Source: an uncultured Clostridium sp.
GTDB taxonomy: Bacteria; Bacillota; Clostridia; Lachnospirales; Lachnospiraceae
Direction: 5' to 3'
Assembly: GCA_934438135.1 (NCBI GenBank)
Contig: CAKSBP010000002.1
Coordinates: 139,626-203,625 of the forward strand
Length of the DNA stretch: 64,000 nt
The number at the start of each line of letters is the position of its first letter. The stretch's first letter is position 1. The notes below the pieces were generated by a model. The model searched no databases. It had not been told where the DNA came from and saw only the letters and a list, made by a program, of their open reading frames with translations. Below, piece by piece: positions 53,644 to 62,811 of the stretch. The position numbers were made by a program, and so were the translations under genes.

Positions 53644-54981
53644 ATGGATGAAGATAAATTAAAGGAAGATGACTTTATGAAAGAAGTCAGCCGTTCAATC
53701 GGAGAACAGGTTGAACAGGGAGAGAACAAAGAACAGAGTGACGAAGGAACACAGAAAACACATATAGATACTATGAGTGAAGGAACAATAGATACTCTAG
53801 AACAGACAGAGTCGGAAAATCCTTCAAAGAAAAAATGGAGCTGGAAGAAAAAGCTTCTGGTTACAGTCTGTTCTTTATTGGGAATTGTGGGAATTGCATG
53901 TGCAGGTGTCTATTATATGCTGGATCAGGTGAATAGGGATGATCCTTCTCTGCCTCAGGCATCAACAGATTTGACAGCAGAAGAACTGAAAAAACAGCAG
54001 GAAAATCTGGTTACGCCAAGTTTTGATGATGCAATTGAATCCAAAGTTGTTAATATTCTTTTAATTGGAGAAGAAGCCATGGATGATGGAGATTTGGGAC
54101 GTTCTGATTCTATGATGATTGCAACTATTAATATAGCGGAAAAATCGTTAAAATTAACATCTCTTATGCGGGATACATATGTAACGATTCCGGGATATCA
54201 TGATAATAAACTTAATGCAGCCTATCATAATGGCGGTGGAGTACTGCTTACAGAGACAATTGAGCAGAACTTTGGCGTCAAGATAGATGGATATGTTCGT
54301 GTAGATTATCAGGGATTTGAAGATATTATTGATGAATTAGGCGGCGTAGATATTGATATATCTGAATCAGAGGCAGAATATCTGAATACCACAAATTACA
54401 TTTCCAAAAAGAAGAACCGTACTCTGACAGCTGGTTCTCAGACTTTGAATGGAAATCAGGCACTTGGATACTGTCGTGTACGTTATCGGAAGGCATCCAA
54501 TGGCGAGGCGAATGATTTCGGAAGAACTTATAGACAAAGAACGGTATTAACAGCTATTTTTAATAAGTATAAATCAACCAGTCTTGTTAATATGATTACG
54601 ATTGCACAGAATATGCTTTCGAATTATGTTGCTACGAATATGACGAAGACAGATATGATTAAATATATTACCTGTGCAGTCAGCCTGGGAACTACAGAAC
54701 TTGAAACATCCCGTATTCCGATTGATGGAAGTTATGAAAGTGCAGTACTTGATTGTGGAAGTGGAAATTATAGAGATGTGCTTCAGATTGACATGGAGGC
54801 GAATAAGCAGGCGATTCGTGAATTTATTTATGCCGGATTAGATGATGAGGATTTACAGGAAGAAGTAAATGATGATACCGACAGAACAGTAACAGACAGT
54901 TATTCTTCTACAAGCAGTCCTGAAAGTAATACAACGGAAGGAAATGTTTCTGATACAACATCTCAGATGTCCGGTCAGTAG
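53644..54981 (+). CDS. LytR-CpsA-Psr (LCP) family cell wall glycopolymer ligase
   Basis: LCP enzymes attach teichoic acid or capsule from a lipid carrier to peptidoglycan. The 445-residue protein has an acidic cytoplasmic tail (1-65), a membrane helix at about 70-92, then the LCP domain: VNILLIGEEAMDDGDLGRSDSMMIATI, LTSLMRDTYVTIPG, YRVDYQGFEDIIDELGG-like region and YCRVRYRKAS. The C-terminus is Ser/Thr-rich. Start ATG 53644 has a weak site; ATG 53677 with AAAGGA is an alternative. It could anchor the ribitol-phosphate polymer made at 16025-18996. Confidence 0.9.
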   Translation: MDEDKLKEDDFMKEVSRSIGEQVEQGENKEQSDEGTQKTHIDTMSEGTIDTLEQTESENPSKKKWSWKKKLLVTVCSLLGIVGIACAGVYYMLDQVNRDDPSLPQASTDLTAEELKKQQENLVTPSFDDAIESKVVNILLIGEEAMDDGDLGRSDSMMIATINIAEKSLKLTSLMRDTYVTIPGYHDNKLNAAYHNGGGVLLTETIEQNFGVKIDGYVRVDYQGFEDIIDELGGVDIDISESEAEYLNTTNYISKKKNRTLTAGSQTLNGNQALGYCRVRYRKASNGEANDFGRTYRQRTVLTAIFNKYKSTSLVNMITIAQNMLSNYVATNMTKTDMIKYITCAVSLGTTELETSRIPIDGSYESAVLDCGSGNYRDVLQIDMEANKQAIREFIYAGLDDEDLQEEVNDDTDRTVTDSYSSTSSPESNTTEGNVSDTTSQMSGQ

Positions 54982-54999
54982 AATAGAGGAGGAGTTAAG

Positions 55000-55500
55000 A
55001 TGGCAGCAATATCATTTTTACCAGTTGTAGATGCAACAGAAATACAACTTCTTGCAAAGCTTGCAGATGAGGTATGGCATGAATATTTTCCATGCATTCT
55101 TTCAGCAGACCAGATTGATTATATGGTAGGAAAATTTCAGTCTAAAGAGGCATTGACAGACCAGATTACAAAGCAGGGATACAGTTATTTTGTTTTCACG
55201 GAAAATGGTGAAAATATTGGATATACTGGAATTAAATTTGATAATGGAAAGCTCTTTTTAAGCAAACTGTATATGATGAAGAAGTTTCGTGGAAAAGGAT
55301 ATTCCAGTCAGGCAATGGACTTTTTAAAGGGACTGGCAGAGGCAATGGATATGAGTGCAATATGGCTTACAGTAAATAAATACAATGAGCATTCTATCAA
55401 GGTTTATGAGCATTTTGGTTTCCAGAAAGTAAGAGATGAAGTGGCCGAAATTGGAAAAGGTTATGTCATGGATGATTATGTTATGGAACTGACATTGTAA
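55000..55500 (+). CDS. GNAT family N-acetyltransferase
   Basis: The 166-residue protein has the acetyl-CoA pocket LSKLYMMKKFRGKGYSSQAM and the C-terminal NEHSIKVYEHFGFQKV motif of the GNAT fold. The substrate is unknown. GAGGAGG precedes the ATG, and it lies 18 bases after the LCP gene, so they share a transcript. Confidence 0.88.
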   Translation: MAAISFLPVVDATEIQLLAKLADEVWHEYFPCILSADQIDYMVGKFQSKEALTDQITKQGYSYFVFTENGENIGYTGIKFDNGKLFLSKLYMMKKFRGKGYSSQAMDFLKGLAEAMDMSAIWLTVNKYNEHSIKVYEHFGFQKVRDEVAEIGKGYVMDDYVMELTL

Positions 55501-55529
55501 CAAAAAATCTGGAAAGAAAAAACGCTGTA

Positions 55530-55557
55530 TTGACAAATGTTTTGCAGGTGTTATAAT
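55530..55557 (+). promoter_or_regulatory. Sigma-A promoter of thrS
   Basis: TTGACA-N16-TATAAT, both hexamers perfect. Confidence 0.87.
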
Positions 55558-55561
55558 GAAA

Positions 55562-55846
55562 ATTACGAAGAGAAACACGTTGATGAGACGAGTAAAATGT
55601 GAAACATTTCAGAGAGGGATGGCATGGTGGAAGTATCCTAATGGGAAGCATTTGAAAACTACCTCGGAGTGGCCCTAATCCGGTCCGGTGATTCCGTTAT
55701 CATCCGAATAATCAGTCCAGAAGTTAAACTGATGTGTTCACAATGAAGTGTCTGCAGAATATGCAGGAACAAGGGTGGAACCGCGAGTATAAAATATACA
55801 GCTCGTCCCTTTCGGAGAAAAGCCGAAAGAGACGGGCTTTTCTTAT
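55562..55846 (+). promoter_or_regulatory. Threonine T-box riboswitch with terminator
   Basis: Stem I has AGAGAGG at 55611. The specifier candidate ACC is at 55661-55663, in GAAAACT-ACC-TCGGAGTGG. The T-box sequence AGGGTGGAACCGCG is at 55772-55785. The terminator GCTCGTCCCTTTCGG with CCGAAAGAGACGGGC (55801-55837), then TTTTCTT, completes it. ACC (Thr) agrees with the downstream gene. Confidence 0.93.
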
Positions 55847-55901
55847 ATTTATTAATGTATCTATATTTCACAGAATAATATGCAAAAAGGAGATGCCAAT
55901 T

Positions 55902-57860
55902 ATGAAAATTACTTTAAAAGACGGTTCTTTTAAGGAATATGACAAAGCAATGAGCGTTATTGAGATTGCAAAGGATATCAGCGAAGGTCTTGCAAGAATG
56001 GCTACTGCCGGAGAACTTAATGGAGAAGTAGTAGATTTAAGAACAATAGTAGACAATGACTGCGAGTTAAATATTTTAACATTTAATGATGAAGAAGGGA
56101 AAAAGCCTTACTGGCATACAACTTCCCATGTTTTATCGGAAGCAGTTAAGAATTTATATCCAGATGCAAAACTTGCAATCGGACCATCTATTGATAACGG
56201 ATTTTATTATGATTTTGACTGCCCGCCATTTGACCGTGCAGCATTAGATAAATTAGAAGCTGAAATGAAAAAAATCATTAAGAAGGGGGCTGAATTAGAG
56301 AGATTTACACTTCCTAGAGCAGAAGCAATTCAGTTTATGAAAGATAGAAATGAACCTTATAAGGTTGAATTAATCGAAGATTTACCAGAAGATGAAGAGA
56401 TTTCTTTCTATCGTCAGGGTGATTTCGTTGATTTATGTGCAGGTCCGCATTTAATGAGCACTAAAGGAATTAAAGCAGTAAAATTAATTTCTTCTTCCGG
56501 TGCTTACTGGAGAGGAAGCGAAAAAAACAAAATGCTGACTCGTATCTATGGTACTTCCTTTACAAAAAAAGCAGACTTAGATGCATATATGGAACACTTA
56601 GAAGATATTAAGAAACGTGACCATAACAAATTAGGCCGTGAAATGGAATTATTTACAACAGTTGATGTTATCGGACAGGGGCTTCCTTTATTAATGCCAA
56701 AGGGAACAAAGATGATTCAGACTCTTCAGAGATGGATTGAGGATGAAGAAGAAAAACGTGGCTATATGAGAACAAAAACTCCTCTTATGGCTAAGAGTGA
56801 TTTATATAAGATTTCCGGACACTGGGATCATTATCTGGATGGAATGTTTGTTTTGGGAGATCCAGAAGCAGATAAAGAAGTATTTGCACTTCGTCCAATG
56901 ACATGCCCATTCCAGTATTATGTGTATAAAGCAAGCCAGAAGAGTTACCGTGATCTTCCTTGTCGTTATGGTGAAACTTCTACTTTATTCCGTAATGAGG
57001 ATTCCGGTGAAATGCATGGTTTAACTCGTGTACGTCAGTTTACTATTTCCGAAGGTCATTTAATTATCCGCCCGGATCAGGTGGAAGAGGAATTCAAAGG
57101 CTGTGTTGACCTTGCAATGTACTGCTTAAAAACATTAGGCTTACAGGATAATGTAACATATCGTCTTTCTAAATGGGATCCAAACAACCGTGAGAAATAT
57201 ATTGGTTCCGACGAATACTGGAATACAACACAGGATATGATGCGTCAGTTCTTAGCAGAATTAAATATTCCATTCGTTGAGGCTGATGGAGAAGCTGCAT
57301 TCTACGGACCAAAGCTTGATATTCAGGCTAAGAACGTATACGGAAAAGAAGATACCATGATTACAATTCAGCTTGACTGTGAAATTGCTGAAAAATTCGA
57401 TATGTACTTTATTGATGAAAATGGCGATAAGAAACGTCCTTATATCATCCACAGAACAAGTATGGGGTGCTACGAAAGAACACTTGCATGGTTAATTGAA
57501 AAATATGCTGGTTTATTCCCAACATGGTTATGCCCAGAACAGGTTCGTGTTCTTCCTATTTCTGATAAATATGCAGACTACGCTAAGAAAGTAGAAGATG
57601 CATTAAAAGAAAATGGCATCCAGGTTACAACAGATACCAGAGCAGAAAAAATTGGATTTAAGATTCGTGAAGCTAGATTAAATCGTGTTCCTTACATGTT
57701 AGTTGTAGGAAAGAAAGAAGAGGAAGAAGGGGTTGTTTCTGTAAGAAGCCGTTACTTAGGTGACGAAGGACAGAAATCTTTACAGACATTTATTGATGAT
57801 ATCTGCAGGGAAATCAGAACGAAAGAAATTCGTAAGATTGAAGTGCAGGATGAAAAATAA
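55902..57860 (+). CDS. thrS: Threonyl-tRNA synthetase
   Basis: The 652-residue enzyme has the N-terminal TGS domain (MKITLKDGSFKEYDKAMS) and the editing domain with HTTSHVLSEAV and DLCAGPHL. The class II core follows (DHYLDGMFVLGD, RPMTCPFQYYVY, RNEDSGEMHGLTRVRQFT), and then the anticodon domain (LCPEQVRVLPIS). ATG 55902 has AAAAGGAG at 9 bases. The frame is open back to 55734, but that part is the T-box RNA, so the longer protein is rejected. Confidence 0.97.
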   Translation: MKITLKDGSFKEYDKAMSVIEIAKDISEGLARMATAGELNGEVVDLRTIVDNDCELNILTFNDEEGKKPYWHTTSHVLSEAVKNLYPDAKLAIGPSIDNGFYYDFDCPPFDRAALDKLEAEMKKIIKKGAELERFTLPRAEAIQFMKDRNEPYKVELIEDLPEDEEISFYRQGDFVDLCAGPHLMSTKGIKAVKLISSSGAYWRGSEKNKMLTRIYGTSFTKKADLDAYMEHLEDIKKRDHNKLGREMELFTTVDVIGQGLPLLMPKGTKMIQTLQRWIEDEEEKRGYMRTKTPLMAKSDLYKISGHWDHYLDGMFVLGDPEADKEVFALRPMTCPFQYYVYKASQKSYRDLPCRYGETSTLFRNEDSGEMHGLTRVRQFTISEGHLIIRPDQVEEEFKGCVDLAMYCLKTLGLQDNVTYRLSKWDPNNREKYIGSDEYWNTTQDMMRQFLAELNIPFVEADGEAAFYGPKLDIQAKNVYGKEDTMITIQLDCEIAEKFDMYFIDENGDKKRPYIIHRTSMGCYERTLAWLIEKYAGLFPTWLCPEQVRVLPISDKYADYAKKVEDALKENGIQVTTDTRAEKIGFKIREARLNRVPYMLVVGKKEEEEGVVSVRSRYLGDEGQKSLQTFIDDICREIRTKEIRKIEVQDEK

Positions 57861-57876
57861 AAAGATAGGCATAAAT

Positions 57877-57916
57877 AAAAAGGAGAACTGGAAATTTAAA
57901 AAGTTCTCCTTTTGCT
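57877..57916 (+). terminator. Terminator after thrS
   Basis: AAAAGGAGAACT pairs with AGTTCTCCTTTT around a 12-base A/T-rich loop. Confidence 0.85.
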
Positions 57917-58144
57917 TTATTATTTAGAGATTATTTGAAATAAATATGTTATATTAGATATTAGAGAGTGATGGAAGGAGGAGTATGAGAAAAATGTAAT
58001 ATAGAGTTTTTGCATTGTTTAACAAAATAATATGTTTTAGGTTAATAGAGGAAAATTTACTAAAACAAAAATGCTATATTTATAAAAATATATAATTTGT
58101 TCAGAAAATAAATTATACAAAAAGAATTTTGAAAGGAGATACAT
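57917..58144 (+). other. AT-rich gap before the chemoreceptor, with a four-codon ORF
   Basis: No real gene is visible. A strong ribosome site (GGAAGGAGGAG, 57973-57983) precedes ATG AGA AAA ATG TAA (57985-57999), an ORF of four codons. It may be a leader peptide or the stump of a lost gene. No sigma-D box was found before the chemoreceptor. Confidence 0.4.
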
Positions 58145-59854
58145 ATGAAATTTCGACTAGGAATAGAAAAAAAAATGCTGATAGCTGTATTGATGGTATT
58201 TTTAATGTTTTCACTTACAGTAGCATTTGTTATTTATAATATTTCAAGCAAGAAATTTATTCAACAAGGCGGAAGAGAAGCATTTTCTGTAGCATCATTG
58301 ATTAGTTCGAGAATAGATACTGATGCGATGGAATCATTAGAAGAACCAGAAGGAAATAAGGAAAATTATGAGAAAATACTTAATCTTACAAAAGAAATGA
58401 TTTCACAGACAGGTGCAAAATATATATACATAATTGGTAATTTTAATGGAAAATATAAGTACTTTTTTTCCAATGACCACGAAACTTTAAAAATTGAAGA
58501 TCTTGAAGAAGATTATTGTAATCAGGTAGCAAGGGTATTTAAAGGTGAAAAATTGTATCTGCCTTATATTGACGATTCTAGTTATGGAAAGTTAATTACG
58601 GCATTTGTACCTATCTGTGATGATAATGGACAAGTTAAGGCTGCTTTGGGAGTTGATTATAGTGCAGATTCAATTTATAATAATCTTCAGGAAATAATAA
58701 AGGATATAGCTTTAACTGGTTTTGTCATGCTGATTATTTCAATGATAATTATATATTTTATTATAAAAAGAATGATGAAACAATTAACTAAGGTAGATAA
58801 TAAATTACAGGAACTTGTGAGTAGTAATGGTGATTTAACTCAAAAGATTGAAGTGGTCTGTAATGATGAAATTGGTGATATTGGTAATAAAATAAATGAT
58901 TTGCTGGAATATATTAATACAGTTATAAAAAATATATCTTTGGTTTCCAATAAAATGGAAGCATCAATAGAGAAAACGAAGATAACAGTAAAAGATTCCG
59001 TAGATGATCTGTCCGGAGTTACATCGTCGACGGAAGAGACAAATGCTATGATAGAAGAGACATATTCTAATATAGAAAGTATAACTGTTATTATAGATGA
59101 AATGAAGGATTTATTAGGACATGTGTATATAGATTTGGAAAGCGGAAAAGAATTAATAGAAGGTATTAGTAAAAGGGCAGCTGAAATATGTGAAGATGCG
59201 AAAGTACAGAGCGGAGAGATAAAGCAGACCTCAGAGGAGCTCAAAGAATCTGTGCATGATAAAATTGATAAGGCAGGTAAAGTAGAGAAAATCAGGGAAC
59301 TTACAAGGAAGATACTTGATATCGCAGATGAAACAAGTATGCTGGCACTAAATGCATCGATTGAAGCTGCGAGGGCAGGAGAGTCTGGAAGAGGATTTTC
59401 TGTAGTTGCAGAGGAAATTTCTAAATTATCAGAAGATACTACAAATACGGCAAGGGAAATACAGGAAATTAGTGATATGATTATTTCTGTTGTAGAAGAT
59501 TTATCAAAAGAAGCTGGAAATATGATGAAGTATGTTTCTGAAAAAACAGTTGGCAGCTATGAAAAACTTCAGGAAGTTGGAGAGGAATATGCAGAAAGTT
59601 CAGAAAAAGTTACAAAGTTCTTTGAAAATGTGACTCAACAGTCCGGTGAGTTGGAAGGTAACATGTCCAAGATTGTAGAAGCAATAAAGATTATTCATGA
59701 TGCATCTGGAGAATGTGCAGCTGGGGCGGAAGAAGTATCAAAATTAGCATCTGATTTGACAGAAAATCTACATATAAATGAACGGCAGGCGGAAGAAAAT
59801 GAAAAAATGATGAAAGATTTGAAGTGTGAAGTGTCTAAGTTTATAATCAAATGA
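58145..59854 (+). CDS. Methyl-accepting chemotaxis protein
   Basis: This is a transmembrane chemoreceptor that drives CheA. The 569-residue protein has TM1 (about 11-31), an extracytoplasmic sensor of about 150 residues (ISSRIDTDAM, GVDYSADSIYNNL, Cache-like), and TM2 (about 183-206). A HAMP domain follows, then the signalling domain with the conserved tip IADETSMLALNASIEAA and GRGFSVVAEEISKLSEDT near residues 395-430. The ligand is unknown. AAAGGAG precedes the ATG. It fits the motile lifestyle shown by the flagellar genes. Confidence 0.93.
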   Translation: MKFRLGIEKKMLIAVLMVFLMFSLTVAFVIYNISSKKFIQQGGREAFSVASLISSRIDTDAMESLEEPEGNKENYEKILNLTKEMISQTGAKYIYIIGNFNGKYKYFFSNDHETLKIEDLEEDYCNQVARVFKGEKLYLPYIDDSSYGKLITAFVPICDDNGQVKAALGVDYSADSIYNNLQEIIKDIALTGFVMLIISMIIIYFIIKRMMKQLTKVDNKLQELVSSNGDLTQKIEVVCNDEIGDIGNKINDLLEYINTVIKNISLVSNKMEASIEKTKITVKDSVDDLSGVTSSTEETNAMIEETYSNIESITVIIDEMKDLLGHVYIDLESGKELIEGISKRAAEICEDAKVQSGEIKQTSEELKESVHDKIDKAGKVEKIRELTRKILDIADETSMLALNASIEAARAGESGRGFSVVAEEISKLSEDTTNTAREIQEISDMIISVVEDLSKEAGNMMKYVSEKTVGSYEKLQEVGEEYAESSEKVTKFFENVTQQSGELEGNMSKIVEAIKIIHDASGECAAGAEEVSKLASDLTENLHINERQAEENEKMMKDLKCEVSKFIIK

Positions 59855-59905
59855 TTTAATCTGTTTTTATATGAAAAGAAATAAGTATGTAAAATAAAAA
59901 ACTTC

Positions 59906-59934
59906 TTGACACCAAAATCATACTCTGTTATAAT
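59906..59934 (+). promoter_or_regulatory. Sigma-A promoter of infC-rpmI-rplT
   Basis: TTGACA-N17-TATAAT, perfect hexamers and spacing. Confidence 0.88.
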
Positions 59935-59939
59935 CTAAT

Positions 59940-60090
59940 TGTTGTGTAAACAACTAGGATTTAAGCAGAGTGATCCACTCTCACCTTAGCGCACTGGCGA
60001 CTTGGGTTTTTATTTCAAGAATTTATTACCAGCGTGGTAATTTTTATATGAACTTGAAACGTGGATGGCTTTTGCTGTCCACGTTTTTTT
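59940..60090 (+). promoter_or_regulatory. L20-type ribosomal protein leader with terminator
   Basis: The 5' UTR of infC has several stems and the segment CACCTTAGCGCACTGGCG. It ends in a terminator (AACGTGGA/TCCACGTT, then seven T, 60059-60090). In Bacillus, L20 binds such a leader and causes early termination of infC-rpmI-rplT. The same gene order and terminator are seen here, so L20 autoregulation is inferred. Confidence 0.75.
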
Positions 60091-60164
60091 AATATAAATG
60101 TATGAATAAATGATGGAAACATCGTGCAAAATGATTTAAAAAAACCTTATGGAGGTGCAGGACC

Positions 60165-60671
60165 ATTAGTGAATTAATGATTAATGAGCAGATTAGGGAT
60201 CGAGAAGTACGTGTTATCGGTGAAGATGGCGAACAGTTAGGTATTATGTCTGCAAGAGATGCTATGAAAATCGCAAGAGAAGCAAACTTAGACTTAGTTA
60301 AGATTGCTCCACAGGCTAAACCGCCAGTATGTAAAGTAATTGACTATGGCAAATATCGTTACGAACTTGCTAGAAAAGAAAAAGAAGCAAAGAAAAAACA
60401 GAAAACGATGGACGTTAAGGAAATTCGTTTATCCCCAAACATCGATGAAAATGATCTCAATACAAAGGCAGGTCAGGCAAGAAAATTCTTATCAAAAGGT
60501 GATAAGGTTAAAGTTACACTTCGTTTCCGTGGTAGAGAAATGGCTCATATGGGTATGAGCAGACAGATTCTCGATAGATTCTTTGAAAAGGTTGAAGACA
60601 TAGCAACAGTTGATAAACCGGCAAAGATGGAAGGCAGAAGTATGATAATGTTTTTAACAGAAAAACGTTAA
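60165..60671 (+). CDS. infC: Translation initiation factor IF-3, AUU start
   Basis: IF-3 checks start codons and keeps ribosomal subunits apart. I place the start at ATT 60165, which is 8 bases after GGAGGT (60151-60156). It gives (M)SELMINEQIRDREVRVIG, matching the normal N-terminus. ATG 60177 would be 20 bases from that site and would lose the first four residues. A rare AUU start in infC is a known autoregulatory device, since IF-3 rejects such codons. The 168-residue protein has PPVCKVIDYGKYRYE and VTLRFRGREMAH. It is followed by rpmI and rplT. Confidence 0.93.
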   Translation: MSELMINEQIRDREVRVIGEDGEQLGIMSARDAMKIAREANLDLVKIAPQAKPPVCKVIDYGKYRYELARKEKEAKKKQKTMDVKEIRLSPNIDENDLNTKAGQARKFLSKGDKVKVTLRFRGREMAHMGMSRQILDRFFEKVEDIATVDKPAKMEGRSMIMFLTEKR

Positions 60672-60713
60672 CATAAATAGATTAGTAGTTGGATTCAGTA
60701 AGGAGGAAATACA

Positions 60714-60911
60714 ATGCCAAAATTAAAAACAAAAAGAGCAGCAGCTAAGCGTTTTAAAGTAACAGGAACTGGAAAATTAAAAAGAAATAAAGCTTACAAG
60801 AGACATATTTTAACAAAGAAGTCAGCTAAAACTAAGAGAAACCTTAGAAAAGCTACTACTGTTGATGCTGCAAACATTAAAGTAATGAAAAAAGTATTAC
60901 CATATTTATAA
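60714..60911 (+). CDS. rpmI: 50S ribosomal protein L35
   Basis: The 65-residue basic protein begins PKLKTKRAAAKRFKVTGTGKLKR, the L35 signature, and ends IKVMKKVLPYL. AAGGAGGAA precedes the ATG. It lies between infC and rplT, the near-universal order. Confidence 0.97.
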   Translation: MPKLKTKRAAAKRFKVTGTGKLKRNKAYKRHILTKKSAKTKRNLRKATTVDAANIKVMKKVLPYL

Positions 60912-60937
60912 TTTGGTGATAAGGAGGGAAATAGACA

Positions 60938-61294
60938 ATGGCAAGAATTAAAGGCGGAATGAACGCAAAGAAAAAACATAACAGAGTATTAAAGCTCGCT
61001 AAAGGTTATAGAGGAGCTAGATCCAAACAGTATAGAGTTGCAAAACAGTCTGTAATGAGAGCTATGGCTGAATCTTTTGCTGGTAGAAAACAGAGAAAGA
61101 GACAGTTTAGACAGTTATGGATTGCACGTATCAATGCTGCAGCTAGAATGAACGGTTTATCATACAGCAAATTTATGTATGGTTTAAAATTAGCAGATAT
61201 TAACATCAATAGAAAGATGTTATCTGAAATGGCAATCAGCGATCCAGCAGGTTTTGCTGAATTAGTTGAAGTTGCTAAATCCAAAATCGCATAA
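60938..61294 (+). CDS. rplT: 50S ribosomal protein L20
   Basis: The 118-residue protein begins MARIKGGMNAKKKHNRVLKLAKGYRG-type and contains RDRKQRKRQFRQLWI-like GRKQRKRQFRQLWIARINAA and AFAELVE-like SDPAGFAELVEVAK segments. L20 is essential for early 50S assembly and in Firmicutes is the repressor of its own operon through the leader at 59940-60090. AAGGAGGG precedes the ATG. Confidence 0.97.
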   Translation: MARIKGGMNAKKKHNRVLKLAKGYRGARSKQYRVAKQSVMRAMAESFAGRKQRKRQFRQLWIARINAAARMNGLSYSKFMYGLKLADININRKMLSEMAISDPAGFAELVEVAKSKIA

Positions 61295-61309
61295 TTTAAC
61301 CTGATATAC

Positions 61310-61348
61310 AAAAGGAGACAGTCGTTTTATAAACGGGTGTCTCTTTTT
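61310..61348 (+). terminator. Terminator after rplT
   Basis: GAGACA/TGTCTC extended by AAAA/TTTT with one bulged G, and an inner CGTTT/AAACG hairpin, then TTTTTAT. Confidence 0.8.
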
Positions 61349-61390
61349 ATATATAAATCACCCCCTTAAAAAGGTAAAGGAAGGTGCAAT

Positions 61391-62764
61391 ATGAAAAACG
61401 TAGAAAGAGTATTTGAAAAACAGAAAGAATTCTTTTTAGCTGGCAGTACAAGAACAGTTCAATTTCGAATCAGACAGTTAAAACGTCTGAAGCTGGCTAT
61501 TAAGAAACACGAAAGAGAAATCATAGACGCAGTATATCAGGATTTTGGAAAATGCGAATTTGAAGTATTTGCAACTGAGTTGACACAAATATATGTTGAG
61601 ATTACTGAAATGATAAAGAATTGCTCAGTCTGGCTGAAAACTAGAAAAGAGAAGGTTCCACTGCAGTATTTTCCAGGTACTGCATGTGTTGTAAAAGAGC
61701 CATATGGAGTAGTTTTGATTATAGGACCATTTAATTATCCAGTAGGTCTGATTTTACAACCATTGATTGGGGCTATTGCGGCAGGAAACTGCGTTATGAT
61801 TAAGCCATCTGAGTATTCTATGAATTTTACAAAAGTTTTGGAGAAAATGCTTTCTGAAATTTATACTAAATCATATGTAGCAGTCTGTAATCCGGAAAGC
61901 GGAAAAGAAATGGTAAATAGGCTGTTAAATCTGCACTTTGATTATATATTCTTTACGGGAAGTGTCAGAACAGGAAAAATTATCATGGAAAAAGCGGCTA
62001 AGAATCTGATACCTGTTACATTGGAACTGGGAGGCAAAAGCCCGTGTATTGTTGACCAACAGGCAGATTTGAAGATGGCAGCCCGGAAGATTACCTGGGG
62101 AAAATTAATTAATGCTGGTCAGACCTGCATTGCACCAGATTATATTCTGGTTCATGAAAGCAAGAAAGAGGAGTTTCTTGCAGAATTGGCAAAGGAATTT
62201 AAACGCCAGTATGGTGAGAACCCGATTGAAAATAAAGATTACTGTGGTATGATAAATAAACAGGCGGTAGAACGAGTTTCTTCTTATATAAATGAGGGAA
62301 CTGTCTATTATGGCGGCCATTACGATATAGAAAAACAATATATAGAGCCTACAATTCTTGTTGATGTGGATCCAGAGGCCAATGTCATGAAAGATGAAAT
62401 CTTTGGTCCAGTACTTCCTGTCTTTTCTTATGAATGCATTAATGATATAATTAAAGACCTGCAGAAGAAGGAGAAGCCTTTGGCACTTTATGTATTCAGC
62501 AGGAATAAAGCGATTGCCTGGTCCGTTATTAATCAGGTTTCATCTGGGGGAGTCTGCATCAATGATACTATTTTTCATGCTGCATGTTCAAAGCTTCCGT
62601 TTGGTGGAGTTGGTAATAGTGGTATTGGTGCATATCATGGGAAATACAGCATTGATACTTTTACTCATGATAAAACCGTTTATTCAGGTGGGGAAAAGAT
62701 TGATATCCCATATCGTTATGCCCCATACGGCAACAAATTAAATTGGATACGAAAATTATTTTAA
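61391..62764 (+). CDS. NAD(P)-dependent aldehyde dehydrogenase (class 3 type)
   Basis: The enzyme oxidises aldehydes to acids. The 457-residue protein has the coenzyme segment VLIIGPFNYPVGLILQPLIGAIAAGN, FTGSVRTGKIIM, the general base Glu212 in LELGGKSP, and the catalytic Cys246 in NAGQTCIAPDY. DEIFGPVLPV and the C-terminal PFGGVGNSGIGAYHGK follow. The length and C-terminus match the fatty-aldehyde/YwdH group. The substrate is not known. AAGGAAGG precedes the ATG. It is monocistronic. Confidence 0.93.
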   Translation: MKNVERVFEKQKEFFLAGSTRTVQFRIRQLKRLKLAIKKHEREIIDAVYQDFGKCEFEVFATELTQIYVEITEMIKNCSVWLKTRKEKVPLQYFPGTACVVKEPYGVVLIIGPFNYPVGLILQPLIGAIAAGNCVMIKPSEYSMNFTKVLEKMLSEIYTKSYVAVCNPESGKEMVNRLLNLHFDYIFFTGSVRTGKIIMEKAAKNLIPVTLELGGKSPCIVDQQADLKMAARKITWGKLINAGQTCIAPDYILVHESKKEEFLAELAKEFKRQYGENPIENKDYCGMINKQAVERVSSYINEGTVYYGGHYDIEKQYIEPTILVDVDPEANVMKDEIFGPVLPVFSYECINDIIKDLQKKEKPLALYVFSRNKAIAWSVINQVSSGGVCINDTIFHAACSKLPFGGVGNSGIGAYHGKYSIDTFTHDKTVYSGGEKIDIPYRYAPYGNKLNWIRKLF

Positions 62765-62774
62765 TGAAAACTAT

Positions 62775-62811
62775 AACGGGTGCTGTATAATACAACACCC
62801 GTTGTTTGTTA
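62775..62811. terminator. Terminator between aldehyde dehydrogenase and the small minus-strand gene
   Basis: AACGGGTG pairs with CACCCGTT, with an inner TGTA/TACA stem, then GTTTGTT on plus. The minus strand lacks a clear T-run but the hairpin is the only one there. Confidence 0.75.

Noticed and set aside
55734..55901. In-frame extension upstream of thrS
   Set aside because: It lies wholly in the T-box RNA and its terminator; ATG 55902 has the ribosome site and the normal TGS start.
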